Assembly: GCF_900520355.1 (NCBI RefSeq)
Contig: NZ_LS999521.1
Span: 744,001 to 808,000 of the forward strand
Origin: Acinetobacter calcoaceticus
GTDB taxonomy: Bacteria > Pseudomonadota > Gammaproteobacteria > Pseudomonadales > Moraxellaceae
Length of the DNA: 64,000 nt
Direction: 5' to 3'
In this document: positions 36,636 through 46,707 of the stretch, one piece after another
Layout of the letters: each line of letters starts with the position of its first letter
Position numbering within the stretch: position 1 is the first letter of the stretch
The notes under the pieces: generated by a model
Told to the model about the DNA's origin: nothing
What the model saw: only the letters and a program-made list of their open reading frames with translations
The model's database searches: none
Position numbers and translations under genes: made by a program

Positions 36636-37079
36636 ATGAAGAAAAACCCCGTATTGGTAGATAAGTCGCGTTAGTGTATCAATTAAAGATGTGTTGCACA
36701 GGTGAACAAGTGGCTGATATTAATCATTTCTATTGTCTTTATGCGTTCTTTGTTCTTTATTTAAGCAAAACATGATATTTCCGGCAAAACAATAAATTTA
36801 ATGACATCAGCATTAATACAACTTGTTCTTGTCGCAATTTGTGTCTGGAACTGTATTTTAATTTTCATTCAGAATCAATGAAAACTGATAAATTCCAATC
36901 TAAGCTGCTTGTCGATTTTGTAAAAATAGGAGAATAGGCATCACTGATAAATAGAAAATACTTGTCGTTTGATCAAATTTCACTTAAAATCTGTCGCCTT
37001 ATATGATCCCAGTGGCGTTCGTTTTAAGCTCGGTATATCCCTTTATCGACACGACGACACGGGCTGATTGGAGTACATT
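36636..37079. other. Divergent intergenic region ispB / rplU
   Basis: A 444-base AT-rich gap. A promoter for rplU-rpmA reads TTGTCG (36962-36967), 17-base spacer, TAAAAT (36985-36990), leaving a leader of about 80 bases. I see no ORF with a good ribosome site. Confidence 0.5.
36962..36990 (+). promoter_or_regulatory. Predicted sigma-70 promoter of rplU-rpmA
   Basis: -35 TTGTCG, 17 bases, -10 TAAAAT; it is about 90 bases ahead of the rplU ATG. Confidence 0.5.
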
Positions 37080-37391
37080 ATGTACGCAGTAATCCAAAGC
37101 GGTGGTAAACAGCACCGTGTAGTTGAGGGTGAAACCCTTAAAGTTGAATTATTGAAAGCTGAATCTGGCGCGACTATTACATTTGATGATGTATTAATGG
37201 TTGTAAACGGTGACAGCATTCAAATCGGTGCTCCAGTTGTAGCTGGCGCTAAAGTAACTGCAGAAGTGGTTGGTCATGGTCGTCACGACAAAATCCGCAT
37301 TATCAAAATGCGTCGTCGTAAACATTACCGTAAACAACAAGGTCACCGTCAATGGTTCACTGAGTTGAAAATTACTGGTATTTCAGGCTAA
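37080..37391 (+). CDS. rplU: Large-subunit ribosomal protein L21
   Basis: Start ATG 37080 after GGAG; the upstream in-frame TTG at 37068 overlaps that site. The 103-residue protein reads [20 protein letters not shown] and ends [15 protein letters not shown], including the conserved [16 protein letters not shown] block. L21 binds 23S rRNA. It is first in the rplU-rpmA operon with an 18-base gap to rpmA. Confidence 0.98.
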   Translation: MYAVIQSGGKQHRVVEGETLKVELLKAESGATITFDDVLMVVNGDSIQIGAPVVAGAKVTAEVVGHGRHDKIRIIKMRRRKHYRKQQGHRQWFTELKITGISG

Positions 37392-37409
37392 TCACGAGGA
37401 GTAAGAGAC

Positions 37410-37667
37410 ATGGCAACTAAAAAAGCCGGTGGATCGACGAAGAACGGTCGTGATTCAAACCCAAAAATGTTAGGTGTTAAAATTTACGGCGGTCAAGCTG
37501 TAACTGCTGGTAACATCATCGTTCGTCAACGTGGTACAGAGTTCCACGCTGGTGCAAATGTTGGTATGGGCCGTGACCATACTTTATTTGCTACTGCTGA
37601 CGGCGTAGTAAAATTCGAAGTGAAAGGTCAATTTGGCCGTCGCTACGTAAAAGTTGAAACTGTTTAA
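37410..37667 (+). CDS. rpmA: Large-subunit ribosomal protein L27
   Basis: The 85-residue L27 starts [20 protein letters not shown] and continues [23 protein letters not shown], the family norm. Its N-terminal tail reaches the peptidyl-transferase centre; there is no N-terminal extension of the kind cleaved in Firmicutes. A strong terminator follows. Confidence 0.98.
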   Translation: MATKKAGGSTKNGRDSNPKMLGVKIYGGQAVTAGNIIVRQRGTEFHAGANVGMGRDHTLFATADGVVKFEVKGQFGRRYVKVETV

Positions 37668-37678
37668 GTTTTAGCTTC

Positions 37679-37711
37679 AAAAAAAGCCCACATTTTGTGG
37701 GCTTTTTTTAT
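37679..37711 (+). terminator. Terminator of rplU-rpmA
   Basis: AAAAAAAGCCCACA and TGTGGGCTTTTTTT arms around a two-base centre, 12 bases after the rpmA stop. Confidence 0.92.
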
Positions 37712-37908
37712 GGAATCTAATCTGGTTTATCTTCATCATGATGAATGAAATTCTACAAACAACATGAATAACATAACAAAATATCTTATTTTCTCAATGA
37801 TTAGCACAGAGTTTGTCGGTTAATATGAGTCTTGAATTAAGAGCTTGCTAATTTTTCATAACTTTGAAAGATGGCAAGTTGTCTTACAGCAACTAAAAAG
37901 GTGATGAC

Positions 37909-38604
37909 ATGAATATGCTTCGTAAAACTATGTGTGCTATTACACTCAGCGCGTCAGTGCTTGCTCCTGTAATGAGTACTACAGTGTTTGCTGCGCCTGT
38001 AGCAGCACCGGAGCAACAGGCAATTGGGAACCTGGTAAATCAGTTATCAGGATTACAGCGTTTGACTGCCGATTTTGAACAAACCACTAAAGCCAATACA
38101 AAAACTGTGGCACAGAAAAAGAGTTTAAGTGCCCAGCATATGAACCAGACATTTAAAGGTTCAATGAAAGTTGAACGTCCGGGGAAGTTTTATTGGGAAA
38201 CTGTGAGTCCGTCTAAACAGACGATTGTAACGAGCGGGAAAACAGTTTGGATTTACGATCCAGATTTACAACAAGCTGTACGCCAAAGCTTAGATGATCA
38301 GGTTGCAGATACGCCAGCGTTATTGCTCTCTGGTAATACCAATCAAATCATGAAGTCTTATCGTGTAACACAGCCAGATAAATCAAAACTCTATTTCACA
38401 TTATTTCCTAAAAAAGAAGATGGTGCTTTCCAAAGCTTAACGATTAGTTTCGGAGCAAATAAAGCGCCTACACTTATGGTGTTACAAGACTCATTAGGTC
38501 AAACCACCTATGTGCGTTTCAAAAATGTGAAAGTGAATGCTTCAATTCCAGCATCGGTATTTAACTTTACACCACCAAAAGGCACAGATGTTATTGACCA
38601 ATAA
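37909..38604 (+). CDS. lolA: Outer-membrane lipoprotein carrier protein LolA
   Basis: The 231-residue periplasmic protein has a signal peptide ending STTVFA-AP. The LolA fold follows: NLVNQLSGLQRLTADFEQTTK, FKGSMKVERPGKFYWETVSPSKQTIVTSGKTVWIYDPDLQQA, and a C-terminal VFNFTPPKGTDVID. Typical Arg (ERPGKFYW region) and Pro residues line the lipid cavity. It ferries lipoproteins from LolCDE to LolB. An insertion near residues 63-80 (TKTVAQKKSLSAQHMNQ) makes it slightly longer than E. coli LolA. Own promoter and terminator; no ftsK or rarA next to it. Confidence 0.94.
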   Translation: MNMLRKTMCAITLSASVLAPVMSTTVFAAPVAAPEQQAIGNLVNQLSGLQRLTADFEQTTKANTKTVAQKKSLSAQHMNQTFKGSMKVERPGKFYWETVSPSKQTIVTSGKTVWIYDPDLQQAVRQSLDDQVADTPALLLSGNTNQIMKSYRVTQPDKSKLYFTLFPKKEDGAFQSLTISFGANKAPTLMVLQDSLGQTTYVRFKNVKVNASIPASVFNFTPPKGTDVIDQ

Positions 38605-38616
38605 TTAATGCCTTCT

Positions 38617-38650
38617 CAAAAAAGCTACCTTACACGGTAGCTTTTTTTAT
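38617..38650 (+). terminator. Terminator of lolA
   Basis: AAAAAAGCTACC and GGTAGCTTTTTTT arms with a short loop. Confidence 0.9.
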
Positions 38651-38732
38651 ATATGAGAGATAGATACATTTTTTAACCCCGTCTTATTCTTACGCTTTGT
38701 ATAGTGATAGGGGTAAATTCATGGGGATTATT

Positions 38733-39521
38733 ATGCGACTTTACGATAAAAAAATTATTTGTATTCTTCCATTAATGGCTGCAATGGCAATTGTGAGTGG
38801 TTGCCAACCGAAATCGGCAGCTAAAGAGGAGCAAGCCGCTTCGACTGCAAAAGTTAAAGAAACAAAAGAGGCAGGTGTTCCTGTAATTCAGGCAAAAGTA
38901 ATCCCAGTAAAATTGCCGAAATCAAAAGTTTGTTTAGAAGATGGTTGTACAGAGTATGACTTTCAAACAGTACAAACCAATCAAAAGTGGATTAATGATT
39001 ACTTTACTAATCGTATAAAGAAAGCAGATCCAAATGCTTTTGCAAATTTAGCTGATCAGCCAGTCGATGTACCTGAAAGTGAGCTTCGTTCGAGTCAAAG
39101 TGCAATTTATGTCCGTTATTTAGGGCAAAATTATAACCTTGCAACTTTTGCATTACAGACTTATTCGTACTCAGCTGGTGCAGCACATGGAATGTCTCAT
39201 CAAGAATTTGTGAATTTTGATTTATTAAGTAAAAAGCATATTACTGTTGCCGAACTCATTCAGCCAGATGTTGAAAAAAAATTAGTTGATGCACTTTTTG
39301 ATGCGAATACAAACTGGCTTCAAGAGCACAATATCAGCCGTGAAAAACTGCAACTCAGTGATAATTTTTACTATGGCGCAAATGGTATTGTTTTTGTCTA
39401 TCCGATCTATGAATTGGCTTCTTATGCCGAAGGGATGAGTGAATTAACATTGCCATATTCTGAAGCAGCTAAGTTCATTAAACCTGAGTATTTGCCAAGT
39501 GTGCCAAACTATAACTTGTAA
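38733..39521 (+). CDS. DUF3298/RsiV-like lipoprotein
   Basis: From ATG 38733 (262 residues) the N-terminus reads MRLYDKKIICILPLM then AIVSGC, a lipoprotein signal with acylated Cys24. ATG 38721, with AGGGG upstream, is an equal alternative and changes only the tip of the signal. The middle has YLGQNYNLATFALQTYSYSAGAAHGMSHQEFVNFDL, the typical DUF3298 core (the AHG sequence is shared with RsiV, the anti-sigma factor that binds lysozyme). Function unknown; RsiV-like lysozyme binding is only a fold-level analogy. It stands alone between lolA and serS. Confidence 0.82.
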   Translation: MRLYDKKIICILPLMAAMAIVSGCQPKSAAKEEQAASTAKVKETKEAGVPVIQAKVIPVKLPKSKVCLEDGCTEYDFQTVQTNQKWINDYFTNRIKKADPNAFANLADQPVDVPESELRSSQSAIYVRYLGQNYNLATFALQTYSYSAGAAHGMSHQEFVNFDLLSKKHITVAELIQPDVEKKLVDALFDANTNWLQEHNISREKLQLSDNFYYGANGIVFVYPIYELASYAEGMSELTLPYSEAAKFIKPEYLPSVPNYNL

Positions 39522-39633
39522 AATAGGTGATCTCTTCTAACAATTGTGTGAAAGCTATTCGTTATGAAGATGATCACTATATTTTTTAGTGTGAAGGCCT
39601 TACACTATAGCCAGTTTTTTACCCATATTATGA

Positions 39634-40911
<1,278 letters not shown>

Positions 40912-40978
40912 GCTTTGCATCTAAATTGTGCACGGTTTTTGCTTAACCAAAATCAGATAATTAATGTAGAGGTTTAAG

Positions 40979-42352
40979 GTGGATATTTTTCCAATCTCTT
41001 TAAAGTTGCAACAGCAACGTTGTCTGATTGTGGGTGGTGGGCATATTGCTTTGCGCAAAGCAAATCTTTTAGCCAAAGCTGGAGCAGTAATTGATATTAT
41101 TGCTCCAGCAATTGAAGATCAGCTTTTACCGTTGATTCAGGCGACTGGAGGACGGTATTTTGCTGAGACCTTTGTCGAAAAAATATTAAATACACCTTAT
41201 CGCTTAGTGATTGCTGCGACTAATGATGCGCAAGTGAACAAAGCCGTTTTTGAACAATGTGAAGTGCGTAATTTGCTGGTTAATAGTGTCGATGATATTC
41301 CGCACTGCCGTTTTATGGTTCCAGCGATTATTGACCGTTCTCCATTGATCATTTCTGTTGCCTCAAATGGTGCATCGCCAGTCTTATCTAGACAACTTCG
41401 TACTCAAATAGAAACAATAGTTCCACATGGTATGGGTAAGTTGGCTGAATTTTCAGGTCAATGGCGTAAGCAGGTAAAAGAAAAGATTACTAACCCCGAT
41501 GAGCGCCGAATCTTTTGGGAAAACCTATATGCTAGTCCATTAAAAGAACAAGTTTTTAATGACAATCTAGATGTAGCAAATGATTTGATTCAGCAAGCCT
41601 TAACAGAGTGGACAGCGCCTAAAGGCGAGGTTTATTTGGTAGGTGCTGGACCGGGTGATCCTGAGCTACTGACATTAAAAGCACTACGTCTTATGCAACA
41701 AGCAGATGTTGTGATTTATGACCGTTTGGTGTCTGAACCCATCTTAGAGCTTTGTCGCCGTGATGCCACTAAAATTTATGTTGGTAAAGCCCGTTCAAAC
41801 CACTCGGTTCCCCAAGATGGTATTAATGCTCTACTGGTTGAATATGCTCAACAGGGAAAACGCGTTTGTCGTTTGAAAGGTGGTGATCCCTTTATCTTTG
41901 GCCGTGGTGGCGAAGAGATTCAAGAGTTAGTTGAAGCAAATGTCACTTTCCAAGTAGTACCAGGTATTACTGCAGCATCAGGCTGTTCGGCTTATGCGGG
42001 GATTCCACTTACACACCGAGACTATGCACAAAGTGTTCGTTTTTTAACTGGACATTTAAAGGAAGGTTCTCCTGAACTACCTTGGAATGAACTGGTTTAT
42101 GAAAATCAAACTTTAGTTTTATATATGGGATTGGTTGGATTGGAACGTATTTGTGAGCAACTTATTGCTCATGGTCAGCGTGCAGACATGCCAGTGGCTT
42201 TAATCTCTAAAGGAACTACACCAGAACAGAAAGTTATCGTTGGAACATTAGCCGATATTGCGACTAAAGTGTCTGAACATCATATCGTAGCGCCGACTTT
42301 AACCATTATTGGTGAAGTAGTGAGTTTACGTGAACAGTTAAAATGGCAATAA
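40979..42352 (+). CDS. cysG: Siroheme synthase (fused CysG)
   Basis: GTG start 40979 preceded by AAGG. The 457-residue fusion has an N-terminal precorrin-2 dehydrogenase/ferrochelatase (SirC-like: CLIVGGGHIALRKANLL, MVPAIIDRSPLIISVASNG). The C-terminal SAM-dependent uroporphyrinogen-III methyltransferase runs from about residue 217 (VYLVGAGPGDPELLTLKAL, YDRLVS, GGDPFIFGRGGEE). It makes siroheme for sulfite and nitrite reductases from uroporphyrinogen III. Both halves look intact. Confidence 0.96.
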   Translation: MDIFPISLKLQQQRCLIVGGGHIALRKANLLAKAGAVIDIIAPAIEDQLLPLIQATGGRYFAETFVEKILNTPYRLVIAATNDAQVNKAVFEQCEVRNLLVNSVDDIPHCRFMVPAIIDRSPLIISVASNGASPVLSRQLRTQIETIVPHGMGKLAEFSGQWRKQVKEKITNPDERRIFWENLYASPLKEQVFNDNLDVANDLIQQALTEWTAPKGEVYLVGAGPGDPELLTLKALRLMQQADVVIYDRLVSEPILELCRRDATKIYVGKARSNHSVPQDGINALLVEYAQQGKRVCRLKGGDPFIFGRGGEEIQELVEANVTFQVVPGITAASGCSAYAGIPLTHRDYAQSVRFLTGHLKEGSPELPWNELVYENQTLVLYMGLVGLERICEQLIAHGQRADMPVALISKGTTPEQKVIVGTLADIATKVSEHHIVAPTLTIIGEVVSLREQLKWQ

Positions 42353-42395
42353 GTTCATCTGAATTTATTGTTTGTTATTAAAGTCGAGAAAATTT

Positions 42396-42869
42396 GTGAT
42401 TCATGTTGTCCTTTACGAGCCTGAAATTCCTGCCAATACAGGCAATATCATTCGTTTATGTGCTAATACGGGTGCACAGTTACATTTAGTTAAACCCTTG
42501 GGTTTCGAGCTAGATGATAAAAAGCTTAAGCGTGCAGGCCTTGATTATCATGAATGGGCACGTATGCAGATTTGGGACAATATTGAATTGTGTCTTGCAG
42601 ATTTAAAAGCTAAAGGTGTTGAGCATGTTTTTCCTTTAACCACTAAAGGTTCTGCAACTCCTCACACGGTTGATTTAAACCGACCTGTGGCTTTATTGAT
42701 GGGGCCAGAAACACGTGGTTTGCCTGAGCATGTTCGCTTAATGTTTCCACAAGAGCAGTGGATTCGTTTACCAATGGCTGAAAATTCAAGAAGTTTAAAT
42801 TTATCGAATGCAACGGCTGTGATTGTTTATGAAGCATGGCGTCAGCAAGGTTTCAAAAATCTAGGATAA
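42396..42869 (+). CDS. trmL: tRNA (cytidine/uridine-34-2'-O)-methyltransferase
   Basis: I start at GTG 42396, with GAGAA upstream, giving 157 residues, the usual TrmL length. The ORF runs 8 codons further upstream without a better site. The SPOUT fold is shown by [23 protein letters not shown] at the start, [13 protein letters not shown] in the middle and [26 protein letters not shown] in the C-terminal knot. It methylates the wobble ribose of tRNA-Leu species. Convergent with the repeat-rich lipoprotein gene. Confidence 0.93.
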   Translation: MIHVVLYEPEIPANTGNIIRLCANTGAQLHLVKPLGFELDDKKLKRAGLDYHEWARMQIWDNIELCLADLKAKGVEHVFPLTTKGSATPHTVDLNRPVALLMGPETRGLPEHVRLMFPQEQWIRLPMAENSRSLNLSNATAVIVYEAWRQQGFKNLG

Positions 42870-42890
42870 TTAGTTAAATTTTTAAAATAA

Positions 42891-42918
42891 AAATAAGGCC
42901 ATCATTGTGGCCTTATTT
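42891..42918. terminator. Bidirectional terminator trmL / lipoprotein gene
   Basis: AAATAAGGCC and GGCCTTATTT are perfect 10-base arms around an 8-base loop. Confidence 0.82.
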
Positions 42919-42931
42919 GTTTTTGGATTTC

Positions 42932-44533
42932 TTATTTAGGGAAAATAACCCCACTTGCTAAATCATAGTTAGTCGGTGAGTTGGTATAGACCGATCCAAG
43001 TTTAACCGCAAAGAACCATCCTAACTTACCTTGATCTTGAATACGGTTTTCAACGATATAAGGCTCATCTAATTGAGATGCTGCATCTTCAATAAATACT
43101 TTATATTCAATAGGCCCTGTATTTTCACTGTCACGTTCAAATAAATAACCATCAACATTAAAGAAGCCAATATTATTACTTGCATCGACAAGTCTATAGC
43201 CTTCGGTTGCTTGTTCTTTTAGAAGTTTTTCAAGTTTTATTGCATCATCTTTGTTAAATGGAATATGTTTTGGAACTTCGAAAAAACGATAAGCATAGGT
43301 CCCGTTATGTGTACTACTATTTACACATGTTGGAACATAGAATGTGCCATTTGTTGTACCGTTATTGGTAAATGTCGAGTTTGCGTAGAGTAATTTGCAC
43401 CCTTGAGCTCCAAGTTCATTGAAGGCATTTAAGATACTAGTCCGAGATGTATTTGTTAAGAATCGGTTGGAGTAGGCGTAGGTTGCTGGTTTTTTATCAT
43501 TTTTTACAAATAAATATTTGTTTGTATTTGATGCTACTTCTCCAAATGAGAGTTTATATATATAGCCTAAGCTACCTTGTTTATTTAATTCACTGACCCA
43601 TAGTAAATAACGGTTAGCTACTGAAGTGGTTTTTACATCAACCGTTTTATAGGTATATGTGTCAGTGGATTTGTTGTTTTTTACATACAGATTTTTATAC
43701 AGCGCAAAGCTACCGTCAGGGTTATCTAAACTGACTGATGGCGCAAGAAGGGCATAGCCTTGGCGTCCTTGATCATTAAGTTGATTTAATACGTCTGCCC
43801 AAGATTCTTTATTATCTGCAAGTCTATAACTTGCTGTTGCGAGTACTTGGGTTGGTTTTTGCATGCTTGCTGATGGTGTAGTTTTGGTGAAACATGTATT
43901 TATGAGATCGAAATTTGCTTGCTGTAGATAATTATGAATCGCACTAGGTTGATCTGTAGGTACTAAACAGAACTGATTTGCATTTTTAAAGCCCAAAATA
44001 GCTGGTTGTTTTTGATTTAGTTTTCCAGCTACTACAAGTTGCCAATCTACTTTGTTGTAACTTGAAGTTTGTACAGTTTGTGGGGCTCCAATATTTGAAA
44101 CCAGACTAAAATCTTCAGCTTGGCGATAGCTCGCCACAATGTTACCTGTACAGTTTTCTTCATTTTCATAGCGTACCGTTTCGCTAGTGAAACGCACACT
44201 GTTATCTGACACCTTAATCACATTCATTTTTAGAGCAGAGCCGTTAATACATGCTCCTTTACCTGCTAACCAACTTCCAACGAAGCGATCCGCTACAGTT
44301 GTTGGTGTTGGTGTTGGTGTTGGTGTTGGTGTTGGTGTTGGTGTTGGTGTTGGTGTTGGTGTTGGTGTTGGTGTTGGTGTTGGTGTTGGTGTTGGTGTCG
44401 GTGTCGGTGTTGGTGTTGGTGTTGGTGTTGGTGTCGGTGTCGGTGTTGGTGTCGAATCATTATCATCGGAACCACAACCACTTAATGCTATGAAAATCAA
44501 AGCAATACTGCTTCCTTTTACTATATTATTCAT
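42932..44533 (-). CDS. Lipoprotein with long Thr-Pro linker and about five DUF4177-like repeats
   Basis: Start ATG 44533 (533 residues): MNNIVKGSSIALIFIALSGC is a lipoprotein signal with Cys20. About 25 Thr-Pro pairs follow (residues about 27-78), encoded by a hexanucleotide tandem repeat. After a region starting VADRFVGSWLAGKGACI (residues about 80-230), the C-terminal 300 residues hold about five related units of 55-65 residues. Each has the pattern Y-x-Y ... LN-x-x-G-x-x-G-(Y/W/C)-x-L ... Y-(L/F)-(V/F)-(K/E). This resembles DUF4177. The Pro-rich linker probably lifts the repeat domain off the membrane. Function unknown; no partner gene on the same strand. Confidence 0.75.
   Translation of the reverse strand: MNNIVKGSSIALIFIALSGCGSDDNDSTPTPTPTPTPTPTPTPTPTPTPTPTPTPTPTPTPTPTPTPTPTPTPTPTPTTVADRFVGSWLAGKGACINGSALKMNVIKVSDNSVRFTSETVRYENEENCTGNIVASYRQAEDFSLVSNIGAPQTVQTSSYNKVDWQLVVAGKLNQKQPAILGFKNANQFCLVPTDQPSAIHNYLQQANFDLINTCFTKTTPSASMQKPTQVLATASYRLADNKESWADVLNQLNDQGRQGYALLAPSVSLDNPDGSFALYKNLYVKNNKSTDTYTYKTVDVKTTSVANRYLLWVSELNKQGSLGYIYKLSFGEVASNTNKYLFVKNDKKPATYAYSNRFLTNTSRTSILNAFNELGAQGCKLLYANSTFTNNGTTNGTFYVPTCVNSSTHNGTYAYRFFEVPKHIPFNKDDAIKLEKLLKEQATEGYRLVDASNNIGFFNVDGYLFERDSENTGPIEYKVFIEDAASQLDEPYIVENRIQDQGKLGWFFAVKLGSVYTNSPTNYDLASGVIFPK
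44301..44453. repeat. Hexanucleotide tandem repeat coding for (Thr-Pro)n
   Basis: About 25 copies of GTTGGT on the plus strand with a few GTCGGT variants near the 44.40-44.45 kb end, 153 bases in all. In the gene on the minus strand each unit encodes Thr-Pro. As the unit is six bases, copy-number changes alter linker length without a frameshift. Confidence 0.97.
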
Positions 44534-44633
44534 CACATGAGCCCTTTTTTTATAAAAATGTGAAAATTTAACATTTTTAAAATAGATCAATTATAATGCA
44601 GTTGTAAAGATCAAATTTGAAAAAAGGTTCAAC

Positions 44634-45824
44634 ATGGCAGCTTATAATCAAATTGAAATATTCCAACAAAGCCAAAAATGGTTTGACCAGTTGCCATTTG
44701 AATGGAAAAAATGGCTTGAAGAAAATATAGAAAAAGGGTGTGCGATCGAGCAATTAGTCGATGTTTTAAAAGAAAATGGATTTGGGCTAACTTTTCAAAC
44801 GAGTGAGCCGAATTTCCTAAGCTTATCTGATCAAGATCAAGAATGGATCATCGAACAAATTTTGAATGAGGTACCATCTGCGGAAATAGTAAAAAGATTA
44901 GTAGAGCAGGGGCTTCATCGGCAAAAAGTAGAAGAATATTTAGGTAATTTAGAAAATAATCAGTTATATAAAATTCTTAAGAAAAAGCACCACAAATTTA
45001 AGAAACGTGAGTGGCTAATAGAAACTTTAGATCAATTGGCCCAGCTAGATTCTAATTACTGTAAAGAAATACCTTTAATCACGGCTCCAGTTTTCTCAGA
45101 CTTTATTAAAGATTATTACAGTCAGCATCGTCCTGTGATTTTGAAAAAAGGAGTAGATCACTGGCCAGCTCTACATAAATGGTCACCTCAATATTTTGCA
45201 ACTCGATTTGGCCAGCATTTAGTTGAAGTTCAAATGAATAGAAATAAAGATGAGCAATTTGAAAGGCATTCACCTTTGTTAAGGCAGACTATGAAAATGT
45301 CAGAGTTTGTATCAAAAATCATGTCTGTCGAAGCAAGCAACGATTTCTATATGACTGCAAATAATGCGACCAATAGCCATCAAATGCTTCAGGAATTATT
45401 TTTAGATATAGGCGATTTTGCAGAAGGTTATTGTAACTTGGACCTAAAAGATGAACGTAGTTTTTTATGGTTTGGCCCCAAAGGAACCTTTACGCCTTTG
45501 CATCATGATTTAACCAATAATATGTTAGTTCAAATTTATGGACGCAAAAAAGTAACTTTGATTCCAGCCTTGCAAGTACCTCATCTATATAACGATCATT
45601 GGGTGTTTAGTGAGTTGAGCGATGCCAATAAAATAGATTTAAAAAAATATCCTTTAGCAAAGTCGATTACCCCATTAGAGTGCATTTTGAATGCTGGGGA
45701 GGCTTTATTTATCCCTATTGGTTGGTGGCATAGTGTAGAAAGTCTGGATGTTTCAATAAGTATTTCTTTTACCCATTTTAATGCCCCAAACCATTTTGTT
45801 CATCGGTTTCCAAAGGAGGCCTGA
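44634..45824 (+). CDS. Cupin/JmjC-type 2-oxoglutarate oxygenase
   Basis: The 396-residue protein has a C-terminal cupin-8/JmjC domain: YYSQHRPVILKKGVDHWPAL, then FLWFGPKGTFTPLHHDLTNN with the iron-binding His-x-Asp, VQIYGRKKVTLIP with the 2-oxoglutarate Lys, and GEALFIPIGWWHSVESLD with the distal His. This is the layout of FIH-like protein hydroxylases and ribosomal oxygenases. The first 125 residues hold two helical repeats (EWKKWLEENIEKGCAIEQLVDVLKENGF and EWIIEQILNEVPSAEIVKRLVEQGL, in pieces) of unknown role, perhaps substrate binding. It is divergent from the repeat lipoprotein. Confidence 0.88.
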   Translation: MAAYNQIEIFQQSQKWFDQLPFEWKKWLEENIEKGCAIEQLVDVLKENGFGLTFQTSEPNFLSLSDQDQEWIIEQILNEVPSAEIVKRLVEQGLHRQKVEEYLGNLENNQLYKILKKKHHKFKKREWLIETLDQLAQLDSNYCKEIPLITAPVFSDFIKDYYSQHRPVILKKGVDHWPALHKWSPQYFATRFGQHLVEVQMNRNKDEQFERHSPLLRQTMKMSEFVSKIMSVEASNDFYMTANNATNSHQMLQELFLDIGDFAEGYCNLDLKDERSFLWFGPKGTFTPLHHDLTNNMLVQIYGRKKVTLIPALQVPHLYNDHWVFSELSDANKIDLKKYPLAKSITPLECILNAGEALFIPIGWWHSVESLDVSISISFTHFNAPNHFVHRFPKEA

Positions 45825-45909
45825 TAATGGAAATTGCATCTTAAACCGTTCAGTGTGACAATTGCTCGGCTCATACTGCTTTTCAAAGATGAAGGAAAAT
45901 TATTGCCCT

Positions 45910-46707
45910 ATGTCCACACTCCAAACGAATAATGCAGAACTTAACCAAAAGCAGGTATTGCTGTTAATGGAATATCTGACTCAGTGGTTAATTCGTTCGG
46001 GAGTAGGATATAACGATTTTGTCACGGCATTAAAACCGGTTTTTTATCAAGAAGCTTTAGCCGAATTGGAACGTATAGAACAAAAGCCTACGGACTCGGC
46101 AGTAAGTTTACTTTCAGGACTACACCGTAAAGATGTAAATGCATTTAAAAAAGCGGCACAAACTGGACAGCCTTTAACTGAAGCAAACGTTGCAGAACCA
46201 GTAAGTGTTCCGGCTCGGGTGATTGGTTTATGGCTTGCAGAAGGTTTATCAGAAAAAATTCCTTTTGTTAGCAATGAGCAAATTAGCTTTGAAAATCTTG
46301 TAAAAAAAGTCTCAACTGAAAAGCATCCGCGGTCGATTTTGAATGAACTTGAGCGTTTAAATATTGTGAAAGAAGAAAATGGCATTGTGTCGTTACAGCA
46401 ACGCAGTTTTATGCCGGATGTAGAGCAATTCGAGGTTCGAAAATTATTAACGAATAATTTAGAGGCACATTTAGCTGCTGGAGTTCATAATTTATTTCAG
46501 CCAGAAAAAGAGCCATATTTAGAACAAGCAATTTTTGCTGATGAATTAACAGATGAATCGATTACTTTACTCAAAGAAGCAAGTTTACGCTTATGGGAAG
46601 ATCTATCACTACAAGTACTCAAGTTAGCCATTGAACGTTGTGCACTCGATGAAGGAAAAGAGGGTGCAATCAAAACTTTCCGTTTCGGAGCTTATCAATA
46701 TGACTAA
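45910..46707 (+). CDS. DUF6502 family protein
   Basis: Start ATG 45910 (265 residues), with AAGGA 13 bases upstream; ATG 45889 is possible but lacks a site. It begins with a helical region QVLLLMEYLTQWLIRSGVGYNDFVTALKPVF. A winged-helix-like region follows around VSLLSGLHRKDV and NELERLNIVKEENGIVSLQQRSF. This composition fits the family known as DUF6502. The sequence looks like a cytosolic regulator but no target is known. Its stop overlaps the start of the next gene, so the two are coupled. Confidence 0.7.
   Translation: MSTLQTNNAELNQKQVLLLMEYLTQWLIRSGVGYNDFVTALKPVFYQEALAELERIEQKPTDSAVSLLSGLHRKDVNAFKKAAQTGQPLTEANVAEPVSVPARVIGLWLAEGLSEKIPFVSNEQISFENLVKKVSTEKHPRSILNELERLNIVKEENGIVSLQQRSFMPDVEQFEVRKLLTNNLEAHLAAGVHNLFQPEKEPYLEQAIFADELTDESITLLKEASLRLWEDLSLQVLKLAIERCALDEGKEGAIKTFRFGAYQYD

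Noticed and set aside
44301..44453. Possible CRISPR or direct-repeat array
   Set aside because: The unit is only six bases with no spacers and lies in frame within a coding gene.
44187..44540. Plus-strand ORFs with long Val-Gly or Val-Leu repeats
   Set aside because: They are mirror readings of the Thr-Pro hexanucleotide repeat in the minus-strand lipoprotein gene and have no ribosome site.
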